Assembly (NCBI RefSeq): GCF_039523755.1 | Contig: NZ_BAAAFX010000010.1 | Location: 285,750 to 349,749, forward strand | DNA from: Tatumella terrea | GTDB taxonomy: Bacteria; Pseudomonadota; Gammaproteobacteria; Enterobacterales; Enterobacteriaceae | DNA length: 64,000 nucleotides | Direction of reading: 5' to 3' | Shown here: in pieces, positions 51,582 to 60,226 of the stretch | Layout of the letters: every line of letters starts with the position of its first letter | How positions within the stretch are numbered: the stretch's first letter is position 1 | Made by a program: the position numbers and the translations under genes | The notes under the pieces: generated by a model | The model's input: the letters and a program-made list of their open reading frames with translations, nothing else | The model's database searches: none | Told to the model about the DNA's origin: nothing

Positions 51582-52799
51582 TCAGGGTAAGAATTTAACG
51601 TCTGTCGGGCTGCCGATCTGTACGCTGATCCCGGTATATTTCAGTGAGCCGTCCTTCGCATCACGATAGAGTTCCACCACATTGTTGGAATAGACATTGG
51701 CGACCAGCATATATTGCCCGCTCTTATCAAAGGCAAAAGCACGGGGTTCAATGCCCCCGGCAAGGTAGGCTTTGCCTTCCCCCAGCTTCCCTGTCTTTTT
51801 ATCGACCGGGAAGGCCACTATCTCATTACGGTTCCGGCGGTTACCGGCATACAGGAACTTGCCGTCCGGGCTGAACAGAATACCTGCTCCGCTCTTATCT
51901 TCTTCTGACTGGCTGCCGGTCAGGTTCGCGGTCTGGACTTCGGTAAGGCCCTGTTCACCTATCCGGTAAACGTGGATCTGTGCACCCATCTCGGTCACGA
52001 TATAAGCGAATTTTCCGTCAGGGGAAAATGTCATATGACGGGGACCGGCTCCGGCCGGGAAATGGACATCGGCAGCCGTATCCGCCACAAACGGTGTCTT
52101 GCTGTCAGGCTGATAACGGTAAGCATGTACAGTATCGGCACCGAGGTCGGCGACAAATAACCGTTTACCGTCCGGGGTGATATTGACCGAGTGCGCATGG
52201 CCGCTGTCCTGGCGTCCGGTAACCACTCCTGAGCCTTTTTCAAACGGAACATGCTGGACAGCCTCGCCCAGTTTCCCCTGTGCTTCTATCGGGAACAGAA
52301 TAAATCCGGCATTTTTCTTCGTAGCTGAATAGTTAGCCGCCAGCAGATATTTGCCGTCCGGCGTCAGCGTCGCATGCGTCGGATGTTCACCCTGACTGCT
52401 GACCGCATTAATGACTTTCAGCTTCCCTTCAGTCGTCACTTTAAGCGCAGTCACTTCGCCATTCTCACTTTCGTTGGTGGTGTAGGCGTACTTGTGGTCA
52501 CGGCTGAACACAATCCATGACGGGTTCGCCAGTTCAATCACATCCAGCGGTAACAGTGTTCCGTCGGGGTTCAGATGTAAACGGTAGATCCCTTCACTGG
52601 GATACACGGCTTTCTGTGCGAGGGGGTTGGTGGTCTGACCGGTCCAGCTGCCAATCAATACGGTTTGTGGTTGCACGCGATTATGCTCCGGAAGTAAAGG
52701 ATGACTCTCCTGAGCATAAGCGATATTCGTTGCTAAAAACAGGGCGACCGACGACATCCTGAACGCTTTGGAAACAACATTTTTTACCGCATTTCTCAT
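51582..52799 (-). CDS. exported beta-propeller lactonase (6-phosphogluconolactonase-like)
   Basis: 405 residues, seven-bladed propeller of the YbhE/lactonase family with repeated units such as FSRDHKYAYTTNES, LTPDGKYLLAANY, ITPDGKRLFVADL, FSPDGKFAYIVTE and FSPDGKFLYAGNR. The E. coli relative Pgl is cytoplasmic and 331 residues long; this one has a signal peptide (cleavage after IAYA, residue 29), so it acts in the periplasm. Because it converges on the idnD-idnT locus it may open sugar lactones, for example gluconolactone made by periplasmic glucose oxidation. That is inference. ATG 52799 gives the better signal peptide than the one three codons earlier. Confidence 0.82.
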   Translation of the reverse strand: MRNAVKNVVSKAFRMSSVALFLATNIAYAQESHPLLPEHNRVQPQTVLIGSWTGQTTNPLAQKAVYPSEGIYRLHLNPDGTLLPLDVIELANPSWIVFSRDHKYAYTTNESENGEVTALKVTTEGKLKVINAVSSQGEHPTHATLTPDGKYLLAANYSATKKNAGFILFPIEAQGKLGEAVQHVPFEKGSGVVTGRQDSGHAHSVNITPDGKRLFVADLGADTVHAYRYQPDSKTPFVADTAADVHFPAGAGPRHMTFSPDGKFAYIVTEMGAQIHVYRIGEQGLTEVQTANLTGSQSEEDKSGAGILFSPDGKFLYAGNRRNRNEIVAFPVDKKTGKLGEGKAYLAGGIEPRAFAFDKSGQYMLVANVYSNNVVELYRDAKDGSLKYTGISVQIGSPTDVKFLP

Positions 52800-53559
52800 T
52801 AATAACAACCTCTTAAATCACCAATGAAATCAGATATCCCGAACAGGGAGGGCAGAGTATCTGCAATGGCCGGCAGGGCCGGGGTCTGTGCCCGTCATAG
52901 GGGATGACCCCGATGTTCGCCGGTTGCAGAAGATCTCTTATAAAATATTTCAAAATGAAAATAAATGTTAATTTTAGTGTGGGTATTCTGCTGCCGTGGT
53001 GAGCGGTGGAATATTCGGCAGGGGATCTGCGTGTTGCACAACCCCTGCCAACCCGGCGTCAGGCTCCCGAAACCCGGGGCAGGATCGGTTCAGTAACTCA
53101 TGGGTAACAGGCTGTTTTCACCGATTATCGGGGATGATGGCTGCACATATGACACCTTTGGCAGCGTAAGGTTTTTTTAATGTGTTTTATTCTTTATGGC
53201 TGGCGGCCTGACAGGAGCACGGTATTTTGTGGCGTATCTTCCCCGGAAGATGTCAGGGGCAGGCTGACGTTCCTCGTATTCTGCCGGTGGGTTTTCAGAC
53301 AACCCGCAATGTCTGACTGACAGCATTACGGGCGGCTCGCACTCTGCAGGGCGGCCTGATCGTTGCTTAGCGGGTATGCCACAGGGGAGCCAGCGCCGGA
53401 ACACAGGGAGCTCACAGAAAAATTAAGGCAGTCTGCCGCCGTCAGCGCTTTGCCCGGGACAGATGGCCGGGAGGTATTTGCGTGAAGAATTAAGGCGGGC
53501 TGAACAATCTTTTACGGGCACGGCGAGGTAATTCATTAACACTGCTAATATTATTTCGC
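52800..53559. other. long gap without a recognisable gene
   Basis: About 760 bases; open frames are short and without motifs. 52930-52985 is AT-rich and may hold the lactonase promoter. The rest is GC-rich low-information sequence. Confidence 0.4.
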
Positions 53560-54003
53560 AGGCCTGACCCTGTTACGTCGTGGGCCCGACTTTGTATCTG
53601 CTGATCTGCGGATGCAGATTTACAGCGGCGGAGGCGGAGAATATGCTGAAAAGGTATTTATCTATCGTCGTCAGGCGCGGCAGGGTGTCACCGGTATCGC
53701 CCGGGACCATATCGCGCAGTGCTTCATCATCGTCAGACGAGGGATAGCCCCTCCGGGCGGTACATGCGCCTGCTTTATCCGTTGTCACAGGCGGCAGAGT
53801 ACGATGATACCTTCATGCCCTTTCTCAGCGTTACGGTTCCGGCAGAGGGAGGGCGCTACCAGCCTGATATGAAGCCCGGCGCCGCCGGGGGGCAGCCGTT
53901 TCTGTGGCAAATCAATACACCTCACTCAGCGGCGGTTACCGTCCGGGTGAGTATCCTGACGTTCCGTCATTATTCAGCCAGGGCAGGAGTGACAAATGAA
54001 TAA
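53560..54003 (+). pseudogene. possible decayed gene ahead of the lipase
   Basis: One frame reads GPDFVSADLRMQIYSGGG and YAEKVFIYRRQARQGVTGIA, with ordinary protein composition, to about 53750. Another frame then reads RYMRLLYPLSQAAEYDDTFM, PFLSVTVPAEGGRYQPDMKP and FLWQINTPHSAAVTVRV to a stop at 54003, overlapping the lipase start. They could be two halves of one frameshifted gene. No family recognised; start and function unknown. Minus-strand frames through the same region are also open, so doubt remains. Confidence 0.25.
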
Positions 54004-55132
54004 ATTCGCAGGCGCACTACTGATATCGTCAATGAGCCTGATTGCGATAACACAGCATGCCGGGGCGGCATCCTTATCACCGAATGGCGTGTTACTGGAA
54101 AAAAGTCCTCTGCCTGCCGATCATGGCTTGCAGGAAGCTTCTGAACAGTATCTGATCCATTACACGTCGGTCAGCGGGGTCGACGGAAAAACCCGGCGTG
54201 AAGATACCGGGGCGGTATTTTTACCGAAAGGCCCGGCCCCTCGCGGGGGCTGGCCGGTGGTGGTCTGGGCCCACGGAACCGTCGGAGTGGCTACCCAATG
54301 CGCCCCGTCACTGAACCCCCGTTCCTCACGTGACCAGCAGTACCTGAATACCTGGCTATCGCTGGGGTTTGCGGTGGTTGCCCCGGACTATGCAGGGCTG
54401 GGATCCCGCGGACTGCATCATTATCTGAACGCACGTGCAGAGGCCTGGAGTGTGCTGGACAGCATTACGGCCGCACTGAAAAGCTTCCCGCTAAGTAATA
54501 AAATTATTATTGTCGGCCAGTCACAGGGGGCACATGCGGCATTTGCGGCGTCCGGTTATCAGCCAGCGTATGCGCCGTCACTGCATGTACTGGGCACCGT
54601 GCTGACCGGGACCCCTTATATCAACGCCTCGACCTCTGTGAATGCTATCTTCAAACCGGACCAGGGGATCACCGGCGGCGACCCGAAAATGCCCTATGCC
54701 TATTATATTTTCCTGTCGGCAGCCGATGAAAATAAGTCGCTGAAGGCTGAAGACTATTTCCGTCAGGAGGCGATTGCGGATGTCAGGCTGGCAAGCCGCC
54801 TTTGCATTACCCCGTTAACCCAGCATGTGATGGAGAAAGGGCTGAACGGAAGCAACAGTTTCCTGCCGGGATTCCAGAAACTGCTGGACACGCAGTTACC
54901 CTCTCTGCGCTATAACACCCTGAAAATTAACCATCCGGTGTTTATCGGTATCGGTCTGAAAGACATCAATGTGCCGACGGCCATGCAACAGCAGTTTGCC
55001 CGGGATGTTAAAGCCGCGGGTACGCCGGTAGAAATAAAAGAGTATGCGGGCATGAACCATGGTGACACGGTGAATGTTTCACTGAGGGATTCTGTGCCCT
55101 TTGTCATCAAACTGATGGCATCTGCGGACTAA
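53996..55132 (+). CDS. exported alpha/beta-hydrolase, secretory-lipase-like
   Basis: 378 residues with a signal peptide (cleavage after QHAGA, about residue 24). Oxyanion segment AHGTVGV (93-99), nucleophile elbow GQSQGAHA with Ser176, acidic region near GLKDINVPTAMQQQF and catalytic His355 in YAGMNHGDTVN complete an alpha/beta-hydrolase triad. The arrangement is close to the secretory lipase (LIP) family. It probably cleaves esters or lipids in the periplasm or outside. ATG 53996 overlaps the end of the preceding frame. It ends at a shared hairpin before the adhesin secretion genes. Confidence 0.75.
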   Translation: MNKFAGALLISSMSLIAITQHAGAASLSPNGVLLEKSPLPADHGLQEASEQYLIHYTSVSGVDGKTRREDTGAVFLPKGPAPRGGWPVVVWAHGTVGVATQCAPSLNPRSSRDQQYLNTWLSLGFAVVAPDYAGLGSRGLHHYLNARAEAWSVLDSITAALKSFPLSNKIIIVGQSQGAHAAFAASGYQPAYAPSLHVLGTVLTGTPYINASTSVNAIFKPDQGITGGDPKMPYAYYIFLSAADENKSLKAEDYFRQEAIADVRLASRLCITPLTQHVMEKGLNGSNSFLPGFQKLLDTQLPSLRYNTLKINHPVFIGIGLKDINVPTAMQQQFARDVKAAGTPVEIKEYAGMNHGDTVNVSLRDSVPFVIKLMASAD

Positions 55133-55274
55133 GGTGAGCTATCTGACATTTTATAACTGAGTATTATTGGTGGTGTGATTTTTAATTTATAGACAGAGGG
55201 CAGAAGTGACAGGGTTGTTGGCTGCCTGATAATTAAACAAAGGTAGTCGTTTATTATTTTTATGTACCAGAGAG

Positions 55275-55320
55275 TAATGAGCAGGCCACCAATAGTTAAT
55301 CATGGCCTGCTCGTTATTTT
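55275..55320 (+). terminator. terminator between the lipase and the bap locus
   Basis: GAGCAGGCCA and TGGCCTGCTC form a perfect ten-base stem extended by A-T and G-T pairs, followed by GTTATTTT. It lies between two convergent transcription units and overlaps the stop of the adaptor gene. Confidence 0.8.
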
Positions 55321-56539
55321 AGCGCTCTCTCAGAGCTTCTTTCATTTTATTGAACGGTTTGATCAAGTATTGCATCACAGTTTTTTGACCGGTTCTGATA
55401 TCAACAGTTGCAATCATTCCTGGTACGATAGAGAAATGCTTTCCTAACATATTAGTAAGGAAATCATGCTCAGTACGGATGTAGACCCGGTAATAATAAA
55501 CCTCAGGTTTGGCTTCATCCTGGATGGTATCCGGAGAGATGCTTTCAACCTTCCCATGCAGACCACCATAAATGGAATAGTCATAGGCTGTTATTTTTAC
55601 CATCGCCGGTTGTCCGGGATGGATAAATGCAATATCTCTGGGGGATAGTCTGGCTTCAATCAATAAACGGTCATCCATAGGGACGATTTGCATGAGCTCA
55701 CCATTAGGTGGGATGACACCACCGATCGTAGTGACTTTGATACTTTTTACCACGCCCCGTACCGGAGATTTGATGGTCAGACGATCGAGTGTATCTGCGC
55801 GACCTTTGATCACCTCAGCCAGAGACTGCACATCAGCATCGGCCTTAGCCATTTGCTGGCGAGCATCTACATAGTACTGAGTTTGTAAATCAGTGAGTTT
55901 CAAATTAAGGTCCGCTAACTGACGCTGTAAACGCAGAACATCGACAATACTGGCCGCCCCGCTTTTAACCAGGCCTTCGGTAATGCCAAGCTCGCGCCGT
56001 ACTAAACCGATGGATTGATTCATCTCTTTTTCTGACTCTGTTAACTGGTCTCTTCGGCTGTGGTAAAGCGATGTTTCAGAATTAATCAGGTCGGGCCATA
56101 ATTTTAATGACTGCGGAAATACCAGAGGAGTATTGTTTACTTCTGCATGTAAACGCACACTCTCTGCCAGAGCCGCCCGATATTTGGCCGAGCTTTCGCC
56201 GACATTTGATTCACTTATCGTCGGATCAAGCCTGGCCACTACCTGATTAGCTTTTACCTGCATTCCTTCACGCACGTACAGCTCAGCCAGAATACCGCCA
56301 TCCAGTGATTGAAGTACTTGCTCATGAAGGCTGGGAATAACTTTTCCTGTGCCAGTTGATACTTCATCAAGCTTGGCAAACCAGGCCCATAGGGTGAATA
56401 TCGCAAGGAGTCCAAAAAGTACTGTAATGATAAGGATTGAGCCGTTGAGCGACCTGCTGTCTACGCCTGAATCATCAAGCAGGTTTGCCGGATCAAAAGA
56501 CTCTTTTTCGTTAAATGTTTTTTGCTTATTGAATATCAT
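55319..56539 (-). CDS. bapD: type I secretion periplasmic adaptor (HlyD/LapC family)
   Basis: 406-residue membrane-fusion protein that links the inner-membrane ABC exporter to the outer-membrane channel. One membrane helix (ILIITVLFGLLAIFTLWAWF) is followed by the biotinyl-lipoyl half GTGKVIPSLHEQVLQSLDGG, a long coiled-coil hairpin (about residues 110-240) and the second half TIKSPVRGVVKSIKVTTIGG. It ends with GMIATVDIRTGQKTVMQYLI, the HlyD C-terminal signature. ATG 56539 has AGGG upstream; a start at 56557 is possible. Last gene of the locus; the symbol follows the Salmonella bapABCD order. Confidence 0.86.
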   Translation of the reverse strand: MIFNKQKTFNEKESFDPANLLDDSGVDSRSLNGSILIITVLFGLLAIFTLWAWFAKLDEVSTGTGKVIPSLHEQVLQSLDGGILAELYVREGMQVKANQVVARLDPTISESNVGESSAKYRAALAESVRLHAEVNNTPLVFPQSLKLWPDLINSETSLYHSRRDQLTESEKEMNQSIGLVRRELGITEGLVKSGAASIVDVLRLQRQLADLNLKLTDLQTQYYVDARQQMAKADADVQSLAEVIKGRADTLDRLTIKSPVRGVVKSIKVTTIGGVIPPNGELMQIVPMDDRLLIEARLSPRDIAFIHPGQPAMVKITAYDYSIYGGLHGKVESISPDTIQDEAKPEVYYYRVYIRTEHDFLTNMLGKHFSIVPGMIATVDIRTGQKTVMQYLIKPFNKMKEALRER

Positions 56540-58673
56540 TCTGCTTTTCCCTGGCATCTTTATTCAGAAGTTTAGCTTTTGGCGTATCCAGTGTGAGTTG
56601 CCCGTCTTTAAGCACCAATACTCTGTCCACCAGAGACAGAACAGCAGCCCTGTGAGTGGCAATAATTAATGTTCGTCCGCCAATCCAGCGGGTGAAGCGC
56701 TCAATAAATTCTTTTTCTGTATGTTCATCCAACGATGCTGTCGGTTCATCCAGCAGGACAATATTTGGATCCCTAAGCAATGTTCTGGCCAGTAGTATTG
56801 CCTGACGCTGGCCACCAGAAAGTCCGCTACCACCTTCCATAATCGGATGTTCAAGTCCGAGAGGCAGTTTTTTGATAAAGTCTGCGGCTGCACAGACTTC
56901 AAGTATTTCAAAAATATCACTGTCGGTAGCCTGAGAGCGGCCGAGCACCAGGTTTTCCCTAAGGGTTCCATGGAACAGTCGGGCATCCTGAGTCAGCAAA
57001 CCAGTATTCCGGCGAATATCAGCAATATCGATATGCGGTAAACTAAGACTGTCAGCACGTAACTCCCCGGAAACCAAATCAACATTGCCGACTAGCGCTT
57101 GCAGGAAAGTAGATTTCCCGGCACCATTACGACCCAGCAAAGCAATCTTTTCTCCGGCCTTAATATGGAGGTTATGGACAGTGAGAGGGGCAGGTCCTTG
57201 CTGGTCTGCATACCTGAAAGAAGCCTGAGCGAAGGTATATTCACCGTGTAACACTGGTGTATGAACTTTGACTTCCTCCCGATTGTTTTCAACCGGTAGT
57301 TGCATGAGATTGTCCAGTCCGGCTTTGGCTGCTTTAACCTGCTGCCAGCGAGCAAGAACACCGCACAACGCCGTCATTGGGGCAATCATTCTGGAAGAGA
57401 GCAGGGATGCAGCGACCATAGCACCTGTCGTAATATCACCACTGATGACTAATGGTGCACCAATCACCACCACTAATGCATAAACCAGGTTCTGTAGAGT
57501 CGTTCCCCAACTCAGCAGGCCATGAGTGATTTTACGGGTTTGTGCACCGGACTCCGCTGTGACTTGTATATAACTATTCCACTGTTGCTGGAAATGACTT
57601 TCAGCCTGCATCAGTTTAATATCCTGTATCCCCTGCAGACTTTCGACCAGTATGGCATTACGCAGTGTCGCTTCATGAACATTTTTTCGTGCCTGCCGGG
57701 CCAGTTTTTTTTGCATTAGCAGACCAGGAATAATCATCAATATCGCGGCAACCGGAGCTATCCAGCACAGGTATGGCGAAACAACCGTGAGGACTAAAAA
57801 AAACAAAATAAAGAAAGGCAGGTCGACGATTGCAGAAACCGTCGTTGAGGTCACCATTTCTCTTAGCTGCTCAAGCTCACGTACCTGAGCAATAAAACTT
57901 CCTGTAGAACGAGGTATGGCCGAATAGCGTAAACGTAATGCGTGGCCAAAGACCCGGTCAGAGACCCGCATGTCGGCTCGTTTACCTAAGATGTCCATCA
58001 CATGACTGCGAACAACTTTTAGTAAAAAACCAAATACCGAAGCAATCAGTACACCACCAAATAATACATATAATGTCGGGTATGACTGAGCCGGGATAAC
58101 CCGATCGTAAACCTGCATGGAAAAGAGAATACCTGATAATGACAGGACGTTGATAGCCAGGGAAGCCAGCATGACGTAGCCATAAGGTCGCAGATCCTTC
58201 AGGGCAATCTTACGTAGCCAGTCAGGGCGGAACGCTGCCAGATAGTTCTCGGTACGTATATCGCGCGCAGGTGCTGACGGACGTAAAGCCACCAGACATT
58301 CAGTTTCATCCAGTAGTCCCTCTAATGGTACAGAGGTGCTTAGTCCGTGATCCTGAATCAGTCTTAAAGCAACATTTTTCTCGCCGTCAAAACTTTCGAT
58401 AATACCGATGTCACCATTTTTAAATACAGCAACCAGGGGAAGTCGGCGAGAGGAAAGATCCACATTATGTTCAGACAGGATCCGATAGTGTAAGCCTGCC
58501 TGTCGGGCAAGATGTCCCAGGACTTCGGGAAGGTATTTTCCGGCCAGCCACGAAGCCTGAGACTGCATCGCGCCGTGAGAAAAACTTAAGCGATATTGTT
58601 TGGCAATCAGGGACAGTGTATCCACCCAGGCCAGCACTTTACTTTCACTATCAACCAATATGTGATGACTCAT
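56526..58673 (-). CDS. bapC: type I secretion ABC transporter/ATPase (LapB family)
   Basis: 715 residues: an N-terminal C39-like domain (about 1-140) lacking the catalytic Cys, six membrane helices (about 165-440) and a C-terminal ATPase with Walker A LGRNGAGKST, signature LSGGQRQAILLARTL and Walker B IVLLDEPTASLDE. The degenerate peptidase-like domain serves for substrate docking in exporters of giant RTX adhesins. It overlaps the outer-membrane gene by ATGA. It should export the adhesin encoded upstream. Confidence 0.9.
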   Translation of the reverse strand: MSHHILVDSESKVLAWVDTLSLIAKQYRLSFSHGAMQSQASWLAGKYLPEVLGHLARQAGLHYRILSEHNVDLSSRRLPLVAVFKNGDIGIIESFDGEKNVALRLIQDHGLSTSVPLEGLLDETECLVALRPSAPARDIRTENYLAAFRPDWLRKIALKDLRPYGYVMLASLAINVLSLSGILFSMQVYDRVIPAQSYPTLYVLFGGVLIASVFGFLLKVVRSHVMDILGKRADMRVSDRVFGHALRLRYSAIPRSTGSFIAQVRELEQLREMVTSTTVSAIVDLPFFILFFLVLTVVSPYLCWIAPVAAILMIIPGLLMQKKLARQARKNVHEATLRNAILVESLQGIQDIKLMQAESHFQQQWNSYIQVTAESGAQTRKITHGLLSWGTTLQNLVYALVVVIGAPLVISGDITTGAMVAASLLSSRMIAPMTALCGVLARWQQVKAAKAGLDNLMQLPVENNREEVKVHTPVLHGEYTFAQASFRYADQQGPAPLTVHNLHIKAGEKIALLGRNGAGKSTFLQALVGNVDLVSGELRADSLSLPHIDIADIRRNTGLLTQDARLFHGTLRENLVLGRSQATDSDIFEILEVCAAADFIKKLPLGLEHPIMEGGSGLSGGQRQAILLARTLLRDPNIVLLDEPTASLDEHTEKEFIERFTRWIGGRTLIIATHRAAVLSLVDRVLVLKDGQLTLDTPKAKLLNKDAREKQNDIQ

Positions 58674-60106
58674 GGCCTTATCTCAACTCCCTGTATTTTT
58701 CTATTATTCAATTTAAAAGTATTCCGCATTTTTCCGGTACTGTAGAGGCAGTCCAGTTGGAGTGAATGCAACTGTGCCTGTGTTTGCTCCTGAGTAAATC
58801 TGGCTTGATAAATCTCCTGTTCGACATTCAACAGATCGAGTAATGGACGTGTTCCCAGCTGCAAATATTGAGCTTCGTATAAGTCACGGGTTTTCTCACC
58901 GAGACGTTGTTGTCTCGCCTGGACATTTAATGTCTGATAAAGATTCTGTGCTTGTTCCTGTGATTCCGTCAGCTTCTGGCGAGCCTCAAGCTCGGCAAGA
59001 CGGATAGCAGCACGGGCTGATTCGAGAGTTTGTACTGCTGCATCACGGCTGGCCGTTAATCCGCCCCCCTGGTAAAGAGGCATTTCAAGTTTAATCCAGG
59101 CGGAGTATTGGGTTTTATCCAGCTCACTGCTATCTGAGTAGTTATTATTCAGGTAATGAGTCACCTGGGGCTCAAGAGAGAGTGTGGGCCTCATCTGAGC
59201 ATTGGCATTATCGAGTTCAGCCTGTGCCTGATTTTTCTGCGCATAGGCAGCCAGTACCGCGGGAATAACGCGATAGTTAATTTGCTGAACCGTGCAGGCA
59301 TTCATCAGGGATGACGGGAGAGTATTTGCCACTTGTCCAATCGGGCCTGTCCCCATATCTGTCGCCAGTGTGGCTTTCCAGCGTTGGAGAGCTGACTGAT
59401 ATTGCATGAGTGTGGCCTTAGCACCTTCTATACGGGTATTGGTCTGTACCACGTCAGAAAGAGAACTGGCTCCGGCAGTATTACGCTGCTGAATCAGAGA
59501 ACCAATATGATTCAGTGCATCAAGCTGCTGCTGCGCAATAATGACTAGCTTTTGGTATCCCTGAACCTGAACCAAAGCAGACGCTGTATCGTGGGCAACC
59601 TGGTCAATACTTACCATGACATTTGCCTGTTGTTCAGCCAGTCCGGCATTGGCTGCACGAACTGAGCTGGAGACCTTACCGAAGTCGTACAACATCTGAG
59701 ATACAGAGAGAACTAATGAGGGTGAATATCCGGCGTCAACATAGCTGTTTGAGTAGCCATTATTCATACCGGCGCTGATCTGGGGATAATATTTAGCTTT
59801 TGCTACATCAACTTTCGCAGCTTGCTGAAAAAGTTTCCCTACCGCCTGACCTATTGCCGGATGCCATTGTTCTGCCTGTAATACGGCATAATCCATATCT
59901 GTCAGGCCAGAAGGGGGAGGAGTAAGCGGCTGAGTGACTGTATTGCTCAGGTCAGGAAGAGATTGTTGATCAATCAGCTCCTGAGTGCTGATATCACCTG
60001 CGCTCGTTATGCTGTTTGCGAGCCCTGGCTCAGATAACAATATGCCGGACGTCAGGATAGCGAATGGCAGAATGCGGAGTAAAATCTGCGAATTAAGAAT
60101 TAGCAT
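58670..60106 (-). CDS. bapB: TolC-family outer-membrane channel of the adhesin exporter (LapE-like)
   Basis: 478 residues with an export signal (ILPFAILTSGILLSEPGLA) and the duplicated TolC architecture: two long alpha-barrel repeats (QAAKVDVAKAKYYPQISAGM; NANAQMRPTLSLEPQVTHYL) and the C-terminal YLQLGTRPLLDLLNVEQEIY. It follows the adhesin gene after a terminator and is coupled to the ABC gene. It should form the outer-membrane exit. Confidence 0.87.
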   Translation of the reverse strand: MLILNSQILLRILPFAILTSGILLSEPGLANSITSAGDISTQELIDQQSLPDLSNTVTQPLTPPPSGLTDMDYAVLQAEQWHPAIGQAVGKLFQQAAKVDVAKAKYYPQISAGMNNGYSNSYVDAGYSPSLVLSVSQMLYDFGKVSSSVRAANAGLAEQQANVMVSIDQVAHDTASALVQVQGYQKLVIIAQQQLDALNHIGSLIQQRNTAGASSLSDVVQTNTRIEGAKATLMQYQSALQRWKATLATDMGTGPIGQVANTLPSSLMNACTVQQINYRVIPAVLAAYAQKNQAQAELDNANAQMRPTLSLEPQVTHYLNNNYSDSSELDKTQYSAWIKLEMPLYQGGGLTASRDAAVQTLESARAAIRLAELEARQKLTESQEQAQNLYQTLNVQARQQRLGEKTRDLYEAQYLQLGTRPLLDLLNVEQEIYQARFTQEQTQAQLHSLQLDCLYSTGKMRNTFKLNNRKIQGVEIRP

Positions 60107-60193
60107 TGCTCATGAATACCTGTGAAGTCAAAGATGATAAAAATGAGGGGCTACAAAGCAATACTCACCTCCGTGTTAGCGTGTAATCAGGTA

Positions 60194-60221
60194 AAAAGGC
60201 GGGCATGGCTGCCCGCCTTTT
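60194..60221 (-). terminator. terminator between adhesin and exporter genes
   Basis: AAAAGGCGGGC and GCCCGCCTTTT pair perfectly around a six-base loop, with a U-run on the minus strand transcript. It stands six bases after the adhesin stop, so exporter genes would be expressed at a lower level by read-through or from their own promoter in 60107-60193. Confidence 0.85.
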
Positions 60222-60226
60222 CAGGG

